From Methylomonas sp. EFPC3 (GTDB lineage: Bacteria > Pseudomonadota > Gammaproteobacteria > Methylococcales > Methylomonadaceae), in contig NZ_CP116398.1 in assembly GCF_029643245.1 (NCBI RefSeq), forward strand, positions 2,542,001-2,606,000: a stretch of DNA of 64,000 bases, in the 5' to 3' direction. Below are positions 23,866 to 32,051 of this stretch, piece by piece. The notes under the pieces were generated by a model. The model did not search any database. It was not told where the DNA came from and worked only from the letters and a program-made list of their open reading frames with translations. The position numbers were made by a program, and so were the translations under genes. Numbering within the stretch: the stretch's first letter is position 1; every line of letters starts with the position of its first letter.

Positions 23866-25125
23866 ATGACTGAAATCACCGAGGTACCCAGCCCGTTTTG
23901 CGGCATCGGCACCGACGATCTGAGTATCAAGGTGGAAGGCTTGGCCGTGACAGTAACCGCCAACGGTTGCGCGGTCAACACCCCCGCCTTCGAACAGCCG
24001 ATTAGCGATACCGCACCGCGTATCGCCGGCCAAACTGCCAGCCTGGAGGCTGCCGTCGCCAAAGCCGCCGAATTGCTGCGCGACACCCGGCAACCAGTCA
24101 TCGGCGGCTGCGCGACCGACGTCAACGGCATGCGCGCCTTGCTGGCGCTGGCGGACAAGGCTGGCGCGGTGGTCGATAACATCAACTTCAACGCGGCTCG
24201 CCGCAATTTGCTGGCGATGCAGGACTCCGGCTGGATGAACACCACTTTGGCTGAGGTCAAGAATCGCTGTGATTTGCTGTTGATCATCGGTACCGATCCC
24301 GAAGTCTTTGCACCGCGCTTTTTCGAACGCTTTTTATGGAACGAACACGCGATGTTCCTAGAAAGCACTGACCAACGTGACGTGATTTATCTTGGCAAGA
24401 CACCCGCGGGCAAGGCCGCTGTTTCACCTGCTGGCAAAACACCAACCGTGCTGGCCTGCGACGACGCCGACCTACCTGACGTGGTGGCGGTGCTGTCCGC
24501 TCTGGTCAGGAATCAACCATTACAGGTTGAAACCGTCGGCAATATTGCGGTTTCGGCACTGCAAAAAGTAGCCGACAGATTACGCCAGGCACGTTATGGC
24601 GTCGTATTGTGGAGCGCAGGTAAACTGGCATTCGAACACGCTGAGTTAACTGTTCAAACGATCTGCAATATCGTCAAAGACATCAATATGCAGGCCACCC
24701 GTTGCTCCGGCCTGCCGCTGGGCGGCAAGGAAGGCGATTACACCGCCAATCAGGTTTGCGGCTGGACCACCGGTTATCCAGCACGAGTCAATTTCGCCAG
24801 AGGCTATCCGGAATACGATCCGTTTCTGTTCGATAGTCAGGCCATGATCGCCAACGGCGAAGCCGATGCCTTGGTATGGGTGCAGGCCTATAACGCAACG
24901 GCGACGCCACCACGAACAGGCTTGCCGACCATCGTTGTCGGCCGTTCCGGCATGCAACTCGAACCCGAGCCCGACGTATTCATTCCGGTCGGTACGCCGG
25001 GGATCGATCACGCCGGTCATGTTTATCGGATGGATAGTGTAGTGGCCTTACGCTTGAAAAAATTGCGCGATTCCGGTCTGCCTAGCACCGCCGAGGTGCT
25101 GAATGCCATTGAACAAGCACTTTAG
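23866..25125 (+). CDS. fhcB: Formyltransferase/hydrolase complex subunit B (FhcB)
   Basis: A 419-residue homologue of the molybdopterin-binding subunit of archaeal formylmethanofuran dehydrogenase. In bacteria Fhc hydrolyses the formyl group to formate and FhcB has no redox role. The sequence agrees. The N-terminal FCGIGTDDL keeps only one of the cysteines that bind the archaeal Fe-S cluster. The active-site Cys/Sec region is replaced (IGGCATDVNGMRALL). The protein is otherwise collinear with the family and ends near VPVGTPGIDHAGHVYRMD. It is the first fhc gene, 9 bases before fhcA. Confidence 0.92.
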   Translation: MTEITEVPSPFCGIGTDDLSIKVEGLAVTVTANGCAVNTPAFEQPISDTAPRIAGQTASLEAAVAKAAELLRDTRQPVIGGCATDVNGMRALLALADKAGAVVDNINFNAARRNLLAMQDSGWMNTTLAEVKNRCDLLLIIGTDPEVFAPRFFERFLWNEHAMFLESTDQRDVIYLGKTPAGKAAVSPAGKTPTVLACDDADLPDVVAVLSALVRNQPLQVETVGNIAVSALQKVADRLRQARYGVVLWSAGKLAFEHAELTVQTICNIVKDINMQATRCSGLPLGGKEGDYTANQVCGWTTGYPARVNFARGYPEYDPFLFDSQAMIANGEADALVWVQAYNATATPPRTGLPTIVVGRSGMQLEPEPDVFIPVGTPGIDHAGHVYRMDSVVALRLKKLRDSGLPSTAEVLNAIEQAL

Positions 25126-25134
25126 GATACCGAC

Positions 25135-26799
25135 ATGCTGATAAAACTCACAGGTGGCACCATTTATGATCCGGCCAGCGGCATTGCCGGTCAGCAACAG
25201 GATATTTACATTCAGGACGGCCGCATCGTCGAAGCGCCCGAGGACGGCCGCCCGGTAGATCGGGAATACGACTTGCGCGGCAAAGTCGTCATGTCGGGCG
25301 CCATCGACATGCACACCCACATCGGCGGCGGCAAGGGCAACATCGCCCGTACCCTGCTGCCGGAAGATCACCGAGCCGATCCGGTGCACCGCACTCATTT
25401 GACCCGTTCCGGCACCGGCCATGCGATGCCTTCAAGTTTCGTCACCGGTTACCGTTACGCCGAAATGGGCTACACCGCCTGCTTCGAACCGGCGGTATTG
25501 CCGATCAACGCCCGTCAGGCCCACATGGAAATGGGCGACACGCCCATCATCGATAAAGGCGGCTACGTGATGCTGGGCAGTGACGACTTTTTGCTGCGTA
25601 TGCTGACCGCCAAAAAAGACCAGAAAGCCGTCAACGATTACGTGGCCTGGACGCTGAACGCCGCCAAAGCTATCGGGGTCAAAGTGGTTAACGCCGGCGG
25701 CATCAACGCCTTCAAATTCAACCAACGCAAGCTGGAGCTGGACGAGCAAAACGCTCATTACGGCGTCACTCCGCGGCAAGTGCTGCAAACCCTGGCCCGC
25801 GCGGTCAATGAACTGGGCGTGACTCATCCCCTGCACGTGCACGGCTGCAACCTGGGCGTCCCCGGCAACGTCGATACCACCTTGAACACCATCGAAGGCA
25901 TCGACGGCCTGCCGATGCATCTGACTCATATTCAGTTCCACAGCTACGGCACCGAAGGCGACTTCAAATTCTCCTCCGGCGCGGCGCAAATTGCAGAGGC
26001 GATCAACAAGAATAAAAATATCACCGCCGACGTCGGCCAAATCTTGTTCGGCCAGACCGTCACTGCCTCCGGCGACAACATGCGCCAACACGCCAACCAC
26101 AAGTTCGCCAGTCCGAACAAGTGGGTGTGTATGGACATCGAATGCGATGCCGGCTGCGGCGTGGTGCCGTTCAAGTATAAGGACCAGAACTTCGTCAACG
26201 CCTTGCAATGGGCGATTGGCCTCGAAATCTTCCTGCTGGTCGAAGACCCGTGGCGAATCTTCCTGACCACCGACCACCCCAACGGCGCGCCGTTCACCAG
26301 CTATCCGCATTTGATCCGTTTGCTGATGGACCGTAGTTTCCGCAATGACATGCTGGCGACTATTCATCCGGAAGCACAAAAGATGACCACGCTGGCATCG
26401 ATCGAGCGCGAATACAGCTTGAACGAAATCGCCATCATGACCCGCGCCGGCGCCGCTCGCATCATCGGCCTGAAAGACCGCGGTGCGCTCAGCCCCGGCA
26501 ACTTCGCCGACATTACCGTCTATACCGAAAACGACAATCGGGAGACCATGTTCTCGAAACCGGATTACGTATTCAAAGACGGCGAACTGGTGGTGAAAGA
26601 CGGCGAGGTCGTCAAAGTCACCTGGGGTACCACCCACATCGTCAGACCGGACTACGACCTGTCTATCGAAAACGAACTGAAACCGTATTTCGATAAATAC
26701 CTGACCATGAAACTCGGCAACTTTAAAATCAGCGATGATGAGATTAGCGAAGACGGCCGCGGCAGTTTGACGACGCATCCGTTGCATATCGGCGTATAG
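25135..26799 (+). CDS. fhcA: Formyltransferase/hydrolase complex subunit A (FhcA)
   Basis: A 554-residue amidohydrolase-superfamily subunit, the formylmethanofuran hydrolase. Metal-site motifs are IDMHTHIGGGKGN (HxH), a Lys-containing stretch near VKVVNAGGINAFKF, THPLHVHGCNLG, MHLTHIQFHSYG and the distal Asp in FLTTDHPNGAPF. With FhcD and FhcC it forms the complex that transfers the formyl group from H4MPT to methanofuran and releases formate. Confidence 0.95.
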   Translation: MLIKLTGGTIYDPASGIAGQQQDIYIQDGRIVEAPEDGRPVDREYDLRGKVVMSGAIDMHTHIGGGKGNIARTLLPEDHRADPVHRTHLTRSGTGHAMPSSFVTGYRYAEMGYTACFEPAVLPINARQAHMEMGDTPIIDKGGYVMLGSDDFLLRMLTAKKDQKAVNDYVAWTLNAAKAIGVKVVNAGGINAFKFNQRKLELDEQNAHYGVTPRQVLQTLARAVNELGVTHPLHVHGCNLGVPGNVDTTLNTIEGIDGLPMHLTHIQFHSYGTEGDFKFSSGAAQIAEAINKNKNITADVGQILFGQTVTASGDNMRQHANHKFASPNKWVCMDIECDAGCGVVPFKYKDQNFVNALQWAIGLEIFLLVEDPWRIFLTTDHPNGAPFTSYPHLIRLLMDRSFRNDMLATIHPEAQKMTTLASIEREYSLNEIAIMTRAGAARIIGLKDRGALSPGNFADITVYTENDNRETMFSKPDYVFKDGELVVKDGEVVKVTWGTTHIVRPDYDLSIENELKPYFDKYLTMKLGNFKISDDEISEDGRGSLTTHPLHIGV

Positions 26800-26823
26800 G
26801 TCAATCGGAACCCAAGGAACAAG

Positions 26824-27489
26824 ATGACTCTAACATCGATCACAATCGCCGACAGAGAAGCCGAGCTGGCCGATTATCTGGCACGCCAGCCATATCTGGT
26901 CGAGCAGGATGGCATTACTCTGAGTATTGCGAAAAATGTATTTCCCTCGGATTTCGGCTTGACCAGTTCGTTTTTCGGCGACTTCATGCTGCAGCAAAAT
27001 CCGGCGAAGACCGGATTGGATATGGGCTGCGGCAGCGGCTATTTCGCGTTTATATTGAAAAAAATCGGCTGCGAAGAGGTTATCGGTGTCGACTTTAATC
27101 CGGACGCCGTCGCCTGTGCCCGCCACAACGGTTCATTAAATCCAGATATAGCGCCGGAAGCATTCCTGCATAGTGATTTGTTTGCCTCGGTTCCGGCCAA
27201 ACGTTTCGGCATGATTGTTTTCAATTTCAATTATTACCCCTCCAACGGTACATTCGGCTTGAACGAGGACGGCGGTCAACAAATACTGCGCCGCTTTTTT
27301 CGCGAAGTGCCGGATTATCTGGAGCCGGACGCGCAGATATTTATTCCCTTTTCCGATTTTGTCGGCGCCGAACACGACCCGAAACACATCGCGCCCGAGT
27401 TTGGCTTTAACGTAAACACCGTTGCCGAAACTTATAACCACGCGGGGCGGCACGTGATCTACCAAATCAATCAAAACCAATTCGATTAA
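26824..27489 (+). CDS. SAM-dependent methyltransferase inserted in the fhc operon
   Basis: A 221-residue class I methyltransferase. The SAM motif I is GLDMGCGSGYFAFILKK, followed by the acidic motif EEVIGVDFNPDAVACA. At the place of the NPPY motif of N5-glutamine/adenine methyltransferases it has VFNFNYYP, so substrate type is unclear. It lies 24 bases after fhcA and 49 before fhcD in the same direction. Its codons are more AT-rich than those of the fhc genes, hinting at a different origin. Modification of an Fhc subunit or a pterin/methanofuran step are possibilities only. Confidence 0.75.
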   Translation: MTLTSITIADREAELADYLARQPYLVEQDGITLSIAKNVFPSDFGLTSSFFGDFMLQQNPAKTGLDMGCGSGYFAFILKKIGCEEVIGVDFNPDAVACARHNGSLNPDIAPEAFLHSDLFASVPAKRFGMIVFNFNYYPSNGTFGLNEDGGQQILRRFFREVPDYLEPDAQIFIPFSDFVGAEHDPKHIAPEFGFNVNTVAETYNHAGRHVIYQINQNQFD

Positions 27490-27538
27490 ACCACCGCGGC
27501 AAATCGATATACAGAACTCCGGACTATGAGTAACCACG

Positions 27539-28435
27539 ATGATAATTAACGGCGTCACCATAGATAAAACTTTCGCCGAAGCCTTCCCGATGAAAGCGAC
27601 GCGCGCCATCATCACCGCCCAGAACGAAAAATGGGCGATGATTTCCGCACAGGCCATGACCGGCTTCGCCACCTCGGTCATTGCCTGCGGCTGCGAAGCC
27701 GGCATCGAACGGGTGTTGAGTCCGGACGAAACTCCGGACGGCCGTCCTGGCGTCGCGATCATGATTTATGCGATGGGCAGCAAAGGCTTGGCCAAACAAT
27801 TGGAAACCCGAGCCGGCCAGTGCGTGCTAACCTCGCCGACGTCTGCGCTATTCGCCGGCATCGAAGGCGGCAAGCCGATTCCGCTGGGTAAAAACCTGCG
27901 TTTCTTCGGCGACGGCTTTCAGATTGCGAAAAAAATCGGTGGCAAACGTTACTGGCGGGTGCCGGTAATGGACGGCGAATTTCTGACCGAAGCGACGACC
28001 GGCATGGTTGACGCGGTCGGCGGCGGTAACTTTCTGGTATTGGCGGAATCACAACCGCAAGCCCTGGCGGCCTGCGAAGCGGCGATCGAAGCGATGAAAA
28101 AAATCCCCAACGTGATCATGCCCTTCCCCGGCGGCGTGGTTCGCTCCGGATCGAAGGTAGGCTCCAAATACAAAGCCTTGAGCGCCTCGACCAACGATGC
28201 GTTTTGCCCGACGCTGAAAGGCGTGACCAAAACCGATCTGTCGCCGGAAATCGAATCGGTGATGGAAATCGTCATCGACGGTTTGAGCAAGGAAGACATC
28301 GACAAGGCGATGCGGGTCGGCATTCAGGCGGTTTGCGATCTGGGTGCGGCCAACGGCATCAAGCGCATCAGCGCTGGTAACTACGGCGGCAAACTCGGCC
28401 CATTCCACTTTCACTTGCAGGAGATCATGGCATGA
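27539..28435 (+). CDS. fhcD: Formylmethanofuran:H4MPT formyltransferase (FhcD/Ftr)
   Basis: A 298-residue Ftr-family protein, the usual length. It opens MIINGVTIDKTFAEAFPMKATRAIITA and contains the conserved CEAGIERVLSPDETPDGRPG and PFPGGVVRSGSKVGSKY segments. It moves the formyl group between H4MPT and methanofuran within the Fhc complex. It overlaps fhcC by ATGA. Confidence 0.96.
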   Translation: MIINGVTIDKTFAEAFPMKATRAIITAQNEKWAMISAQAMTGFATSVIACGCEAGIERVLSPDETPDGRPGVAIMIYAMGSKGLAKQLETRAGQCVLTSPTSALFAGIEGGKPIPLGKNLRFFGDGFQIAKKIGGKRYWRVPVMDGEFLTEATTGMVDAVGGGNFLVLAESQPQALAACEAAIEAMKKIPNVIMPFPGGVVRSGSKVGSKYKALSASTNDAFCPTLKGVTKTDLSPEIESVMEIVIDGLSKEDIDKAMRVGIQAVCDLGAANGIKRISAGNYGGKLGPFHFHLQEIMA

Positions 28436-29247
28436 CCTCGTTGACGTTTACTTTGATCGAAACGCCGCCGGCGCAGCGCATCGACATGTCGCCGCTGGTC
28501 TGCCACAAACTGGCCGGCCAGAGCCTGGACCAAATTGCGGCGATCGAACTGCAATGCGGCAAGCAAAAGCTGCGGGTCGCTCAACTGTTTCATATTACCG
28601 GTAGCAACGCCGACGACCTCAGTATCGTCGGCAGCACCGGCAAGCTGGATTTCATCGGCAAAGAGTTGGCAAATGGCAGCATCAGCGTACAGGGTGAAGC
28701 CGGCGCCTATTTGGGCATGCAGATGAAGGGCGGCACGATCAACGTGATCGGCGATGTGGGCCTTTATGCCGGCTGCGAAATGAAGAACGGTCTGATTCAA
28801 ATCGAAGGCGATGCCGGAGATTTCCTCGGCGGTGCGCTGCCTGGCAACAAGCAAGGCATGAAAGGCGGCACGATCCTGGTCAAAGGTAACGTCGGCCAGC
28901 GTTGCGGCGACCACCTGCGCCGCGGCCAAATTTTGGTCGAAGGCAACGCCGGCGATTATTGCGGCTCACGCATGGTCGCCGGAACCATTGCCGTGATGGG
29001 CCAAGTTGGCCGTTACGCCGGTTATGCCATGCGGCGCGGCACTTTGCTATTGTGGAACCAACCGCAATTGCCTGCCACTTTCAACGATTGCGGCTCGCAT
29101 ACGCTGGCCTTCCTGCCGATGCTGTTCGCGTCGTTTAAATCGCTGAACTCCCGCTTCGCCGACAAAGCTATTGCCTTCAATCGGGTGCGCCGCTTCGGCG
29201 GCGATATGGCCGAAGCCGGGCGCGGGGAAATTCTGGTCAAACTTTAA
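28432..29247 (+). CDS. fhcC: Formyltransferase/hydrolase complex subunit C (FhcC)
   Basis: A 271-residue protein whose central part is a run of Gly-rich beta-helix repeats (GGTINVIGDVGLYAGCEMKNG, GGTILVKGNVGQRCGDHLRRG and similar), as in the C subunit of formylmethanofuran dehydrogenase and the GltB C-terminal domain. It has a structural role in the Fhc complex, where it is thought to hold the polyglutamyl methanofuran arm near FhcA/FhcD. Confidence 0.95.
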   Translation: MTSLTFTLIETPPAQRIDMSPLVCHKLAGQSLDQIAAIELQCGKQKLRVAQLFHITGSNADDLSIVGSTGKLDFIGKELANGSISVQGEAGAYLGMQMKGGTINVIGDVGLYAGCEMKNGLIQIEGDAGDFLGGALPGNKQGMKGGTILVKGNVGQRCGDHLRRGQILVEGNAGDYCGSRMVAGTIAVMGQVGRYAGYAMRRGTLLLWNQPQLPATFNDCGSHTLAFLPMLFASFKSLNSRFADKAIAFNRVRRFGGDMAEAGRGEILVKL

Positions 29248-29299
29248 GCGGCCAGTCAATGCCGGCCGGCTCCCGCCCGGTCGGCAGCAGCTATTTTGA

Positions 29300-30151
29300 A
29301 TGCCGAAAACTCTCAGCACCAACGACCACGACCGGAACATTGCCGGCCTGCGCTACGTTTATCCGGTAATTTCCCGCCGCGCCGGCGGCCTGTCGATTGG
29401 GATTAATTTCAATCCCAACAACGCCTGCAACTGGCATTGCGTCTACTGCCAAGTCCCCGGCCTGCAGCGCGGTAATGCGCCGGAATTGGATTTTGCGTTG
29501 TTGGAGCAAGAGCTGCGAGAGTTCCTGAATCAGGTCTTAAACGGCGACTTTTATCAGCGCTTCAATATCCCGGAACCGCAGCGCGTGATTAAGGACATCG
29601 CCATCTCCGGTAACGGCGAACCCACCAGTTTGAAGAATTTCGACCGCGCCGCCGACCTCATAGGCGGGATCGCCAGTCAAGCCGGCCTGTTTCCGGAAAG
29701 TCGTTATGTACTGATCAGTAACGGCAGTTTGATTCATCAATCCGCGGTCCAACAAGGACTGAGAACCTTGGCGCGTTACAACGGCGAGCTTTGGTTCAAG
29801 CTGGATAGCGCGACCGAGTCGGGCCGCAAGCTGATCAATCAGACCGGGCAAAGCCAGCAGAAACTGTTGGAGCACTTGCGAATCGCCGCAAAACTTTGCC
29901 GAACCAAATTACAGACCTGCGTTTTCAGCTATCGATTTGCGTGGTCAGACCAAGAGAAACAAGCTTATTTGAGTTTGTTAAAACAATTGCGGCAGATGGA
30001 TATAAAGATCGAGCAGGTCATGCTTTACAGCTTGGCACGACCGTCTCTACAAGCGGAAGCGGCGGAATTGGCCAAAGCATCCACAGCTAGCATGGATGCT
30101 TTGGCAGCCGACGTCAGCGCCCTGGGCTATGACGTCAGCGTCAGTTATTAA
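29300..30151 (+). CDS. Radical SAM protein downstream of fhc
   Basis: A 283-residue radical SAM enzyme. The cluster motif CNWHCVYC lies at about residues 44-51, and GNGEPT (the GGE-like SAM-contact segment) and VLISNGSL follow. A single 4Fe-4S cluster is expected; no C-terminal cysteine-rich extension is seen. It lies 52 bases after fhcC, so a link to C1-cofactor metabolism is plausible by context, but the substrate is unknown. Confidence 0.82.
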   Translation: MPKTLSTNDHDRNIAGLRYVYPVISRRAGGLSIGINFNPNNACNWHCVYCQVPGLQRGNAPELDFALLEQELREFLNQVLNGDFYQRFNIPEPQRVIKDIAISGNGEPTSLKNFDRAADLIGGIASQAGLFPESRYVLISNGSLIHQSAVQQGLRTLARYNGELWFKLDSATESGRKLINQTGQSQQKLLEHLRIAAKLCRTKLQTCVFSYRFAWSDQEKQAYLSLLKQLRQMDIKIEQVMLYSLARPSLQAEAAELAKASTASMDALAADVSALGYDVSVSY

Positions 30152-30402
30152 GCGCGAATATCTAATATCGAACCCAGCATTTTTTCGTGGGCCTTGATGA
30201 TTTTGACGCCGGCCGAAGTTTCCAATTCGGCTTCTTTCAAACTCAACACCGGCTTGAACATCTCTGCCGAGCCGACATCTTTGGAACCACCGACCTCCTG
30301 CTCCTGAACCGGCAGACTTGCGATAGTTTGCGCAGCGGTACTGGCCTTTTGCTGAGCTTGCGAGATCAGGCTGGTGGCACTATTCAGAGCGTTGGTAATC
30401 AT
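30148..30402 (-). CDS. Small protein with flagellar-rod-like C-terminal helix
   Basis: An 84-residue protein starting MITNALNSATSLISQAQQ after a strong GGAGGTGTAACC-ATG signal. The C-terminus (LETSAGVKIIKAHEKMLGSILDI) resembles the terminal helix of axial flagellar proteins of the FlgB/FlgC/FlgE type and of small YjfB-like motility proteins. No flagellar gene is nearby, so the assignment is tentative. It converges with the radical SAM gene, overlapping by 4 bases. Confidence 0.55.
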   Translation of the reverse strand: MITNALNSATSLISQAQQKASTAAQTIASLPVQEQEVGGSKDVGSAEMFKPVLSLKEAELETSAGVKIIKAHEKMLGSILDIRA

Positions 30403-30511
30403 GGTTACACCTCCTGCAAAACAGGTTTGCATCATACCGCTTAGCGTAGCGGCCGACAGCCCATAACTTTAATTTTTGTCAGCATTTTGCAGACGCAATC
30501 ACACTCGATAA

Positions 30512-31435
30512 CTATTTGTCTTTTTTAAAGATTTTTGCACACCAACCTTGCAGGTAAGGCGCCAACTTGCTTTGGCAGAGCGCGCAGCCAGACGAGCCCG
30601 TCCGCTTGGCCCAAGCGGCCAATTTGCGGTAAGCATCAATGCCGCCTAACTCCTCGAATTTGGTTTCGACGATGGTACTCCACTGCGGCCTGGGTTGGCC
30701 CTGCCCATCCAGAAACACTTTGTCGAATAGCCACATTTCCGCCACCGACACCGTCCACATAAACGCAAACGATACCGCCATGCCGCCGCCGGCCAATACC
30801 ACCAGCCAAGCAAATATCGGATGCAATTTGGTCAACCACCACGACAAAATATCCACTAGCAGGAAAACATATGGCATGCCGATCGCGATCGACTTGTATT
30901 TGACGGTACTGGTTTCGGCAAAACTGAAAATCAAGCCGACAAACATGAATATGAAACTGATGCCGAACAAATGGATATGCGACACCCGAGTCAACGAGCC
31001 GAAGGTGGCGCCTTCGTCCTCTTTGGTCAACTCCTTCAGAACCTTGAAATCGGTGAAATCCGGCAGCGACGATTCCTTGTTGTGGCACATCACGCAGCGT
31101 TCCTGAATGATCTTGGCCACGCCGGACTCTTCGTATTCGTCCTGGTCGGCGCCGTCGCGCACCCATTGAATGATTTGAAACCGCTCCTGTTCCGAGGCGT
31201 TTTCCTTCATCGAACCATTCAGTTTGGTCTCCAACACCGTGCCGGAGCGGTTCCCGTAGTAGCTGTACACGATGTCGTCTATCGACAGGCCGAATTTACC
31301 GTCGGCCATCCCGTGGGTAAACAGGATCTGAATCAACGCCACCAGATAACCGACCGCCACCGTTGTCAAATAACCGGTGAACAGCACTTTAACCGGGATA
31401 TCCAATTGTTTTAACGATGAAAATTCGCGTGCCAT
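30512..31435 (-). CDS. Multi-helix membrane protein with a c-type heme motif
   Basis: A 307-residue protein. It has an N-terminal helix (about 17-40), a periplasmic-type domain containing the single heme-binding motif CVMCH at about residues 113-117, and four further helices (HLFGISFIFMFVGLIFSF and following). The cytoplasmic-looking tail carries a CALC pair. The motif implies a covalently bound heme and electron-transfer or sensing function. I recall similar unnamed proteins in methanotroph genomes; no function is known to me. It has its own promoter region and lies between unrelated genes. Confidence 0.7.
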   Translation of the reverse strand: MAREFSSLKQLDIPVKVLFTGYLTTVAVGYLVALIQILFTHGMADGKFGLSIDDIVYSYYGNRSGTVLETKLNGSMKENASEQERFQIIQWVRDGADQDEYEESGVAKIIQERCVMCHNKESSLPDFTDFKVLKELTKEDEGATFGSLTRVSHIHLFGISFIFMFVGLIFSFAETSTVKYKSIAIGMPYVFLLVDILSWWLTKLHPIFAWLVVLAGGGMAVSFAFMWTVSVAEMWLFDKVFLDGQGQPRPQWSTIVETKFEELGGIDAYRKLAAWAKRTGSSGCALCQSKLAPYLQGWCAKIFKKDK

Positions 31436-31520
31436 ACTCTAATCCCAGTTTAGAAAAGGAGTCTGCATTATAGCTTGCTGGACGGGCCGTCCCCTAGCGA
31501 AACGGCTTTGTTTCGCGCAT

Positions 31521-31553
31521 AAAAAAGGCCCTTGAACAATCAAGAGCCTTTTG
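31521..31553 (-). terminator. Terminator of the cold-shock gene
   Basis: On the minus strand aaaaggctcttgattgttcaagggccttttttat forms a stem (aggctcttga / tcaagggcct) with A and T runs on either side, 20 bases after the stop. It is a typical intrinsic terminator. Confidence 0.85.
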
Positions 31554-31572
31554 TTTCCGTAACCGTTAAGGT

Positions 31573-31776
31573 TTATCTGGGCGACACATTGGTGGCGGTC
31601 AAGCCTTTGGGGCCGGATTCGATATCGAACTGGACCGATTGGCCAGGCGACAAGGTTTTAAAACCTTCTCCCAAAATCACGGAATGATGTACGAACACAT
31701 CTTCTTTTCCTTCGGAAGGCTCGATAAATCCAAAACCTTTGGTGTTGTTAAACCACTTTACAGTGCCTGTTGCCAT
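31573..31776 (-). CDS. CspA-family cold-shock protein
   Basis: A 67-residue single cold-shock domain. RNP-1 is KGFGFIE, RNP-2 is VFVHHS and the tail is [11 protein letters not shown]. It binds single-stranded RNA/DNA as an RNA chaperone. The ~275-base region between it and clpB includes a long leader, as is common for csp genes. Confidence 0.95.
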   Translation of the reverse strand: MATGTVKWFNNTKGFGFIEPSEGKEDVFVHHSVILGEGFKTLSPGQSVQFDIESGPKGLTATNVSPR

Positions 31777-31982
31777 CTTAAAACTCCTACAAAATAAAAC
31801 TATTGGTTACGCAGACCGACATTAATGGCAACCGTTGCTGCCTGAAGCAGTGGCGATAAGCCGCAAACATCTATTATCTGAGCGCGGGCATTGTACTTTG
31901 AATCAATGGTCTAAGCTACCGGCGATATTCGGGCATTCCCCTGAAGACTAAGCGGAAATTTTGTCCAGCCCAAGCCTCGACG

Positions 31983-32011
31983 CTTGAAAACCGATTCAGG
32001 CCGCCCCATGT
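31983..32011 (+). promoter_or_regulatory. Sigma-32 heat-shock promoter of clpB
   Basis: CTTGAAA (31983-31989), 14 bases, then CCCCATGT (32004-32011). Both boxes match the RpoH consensus, and transcription would start about 30 bases before the clpB ATG. Confidence 0.88.
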
Positions 32012-32051
32012 CGGTCGCAACCAAACTTATTTTCCTAACGAGGTACGCTGC

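Noticed and set aside
25432-26787. A 451-residue minus-strand frame opposite fhcA
   Set aside because: FhcA is unmistakable on the plus strand; the opposite frame is an artefact of codon bias.
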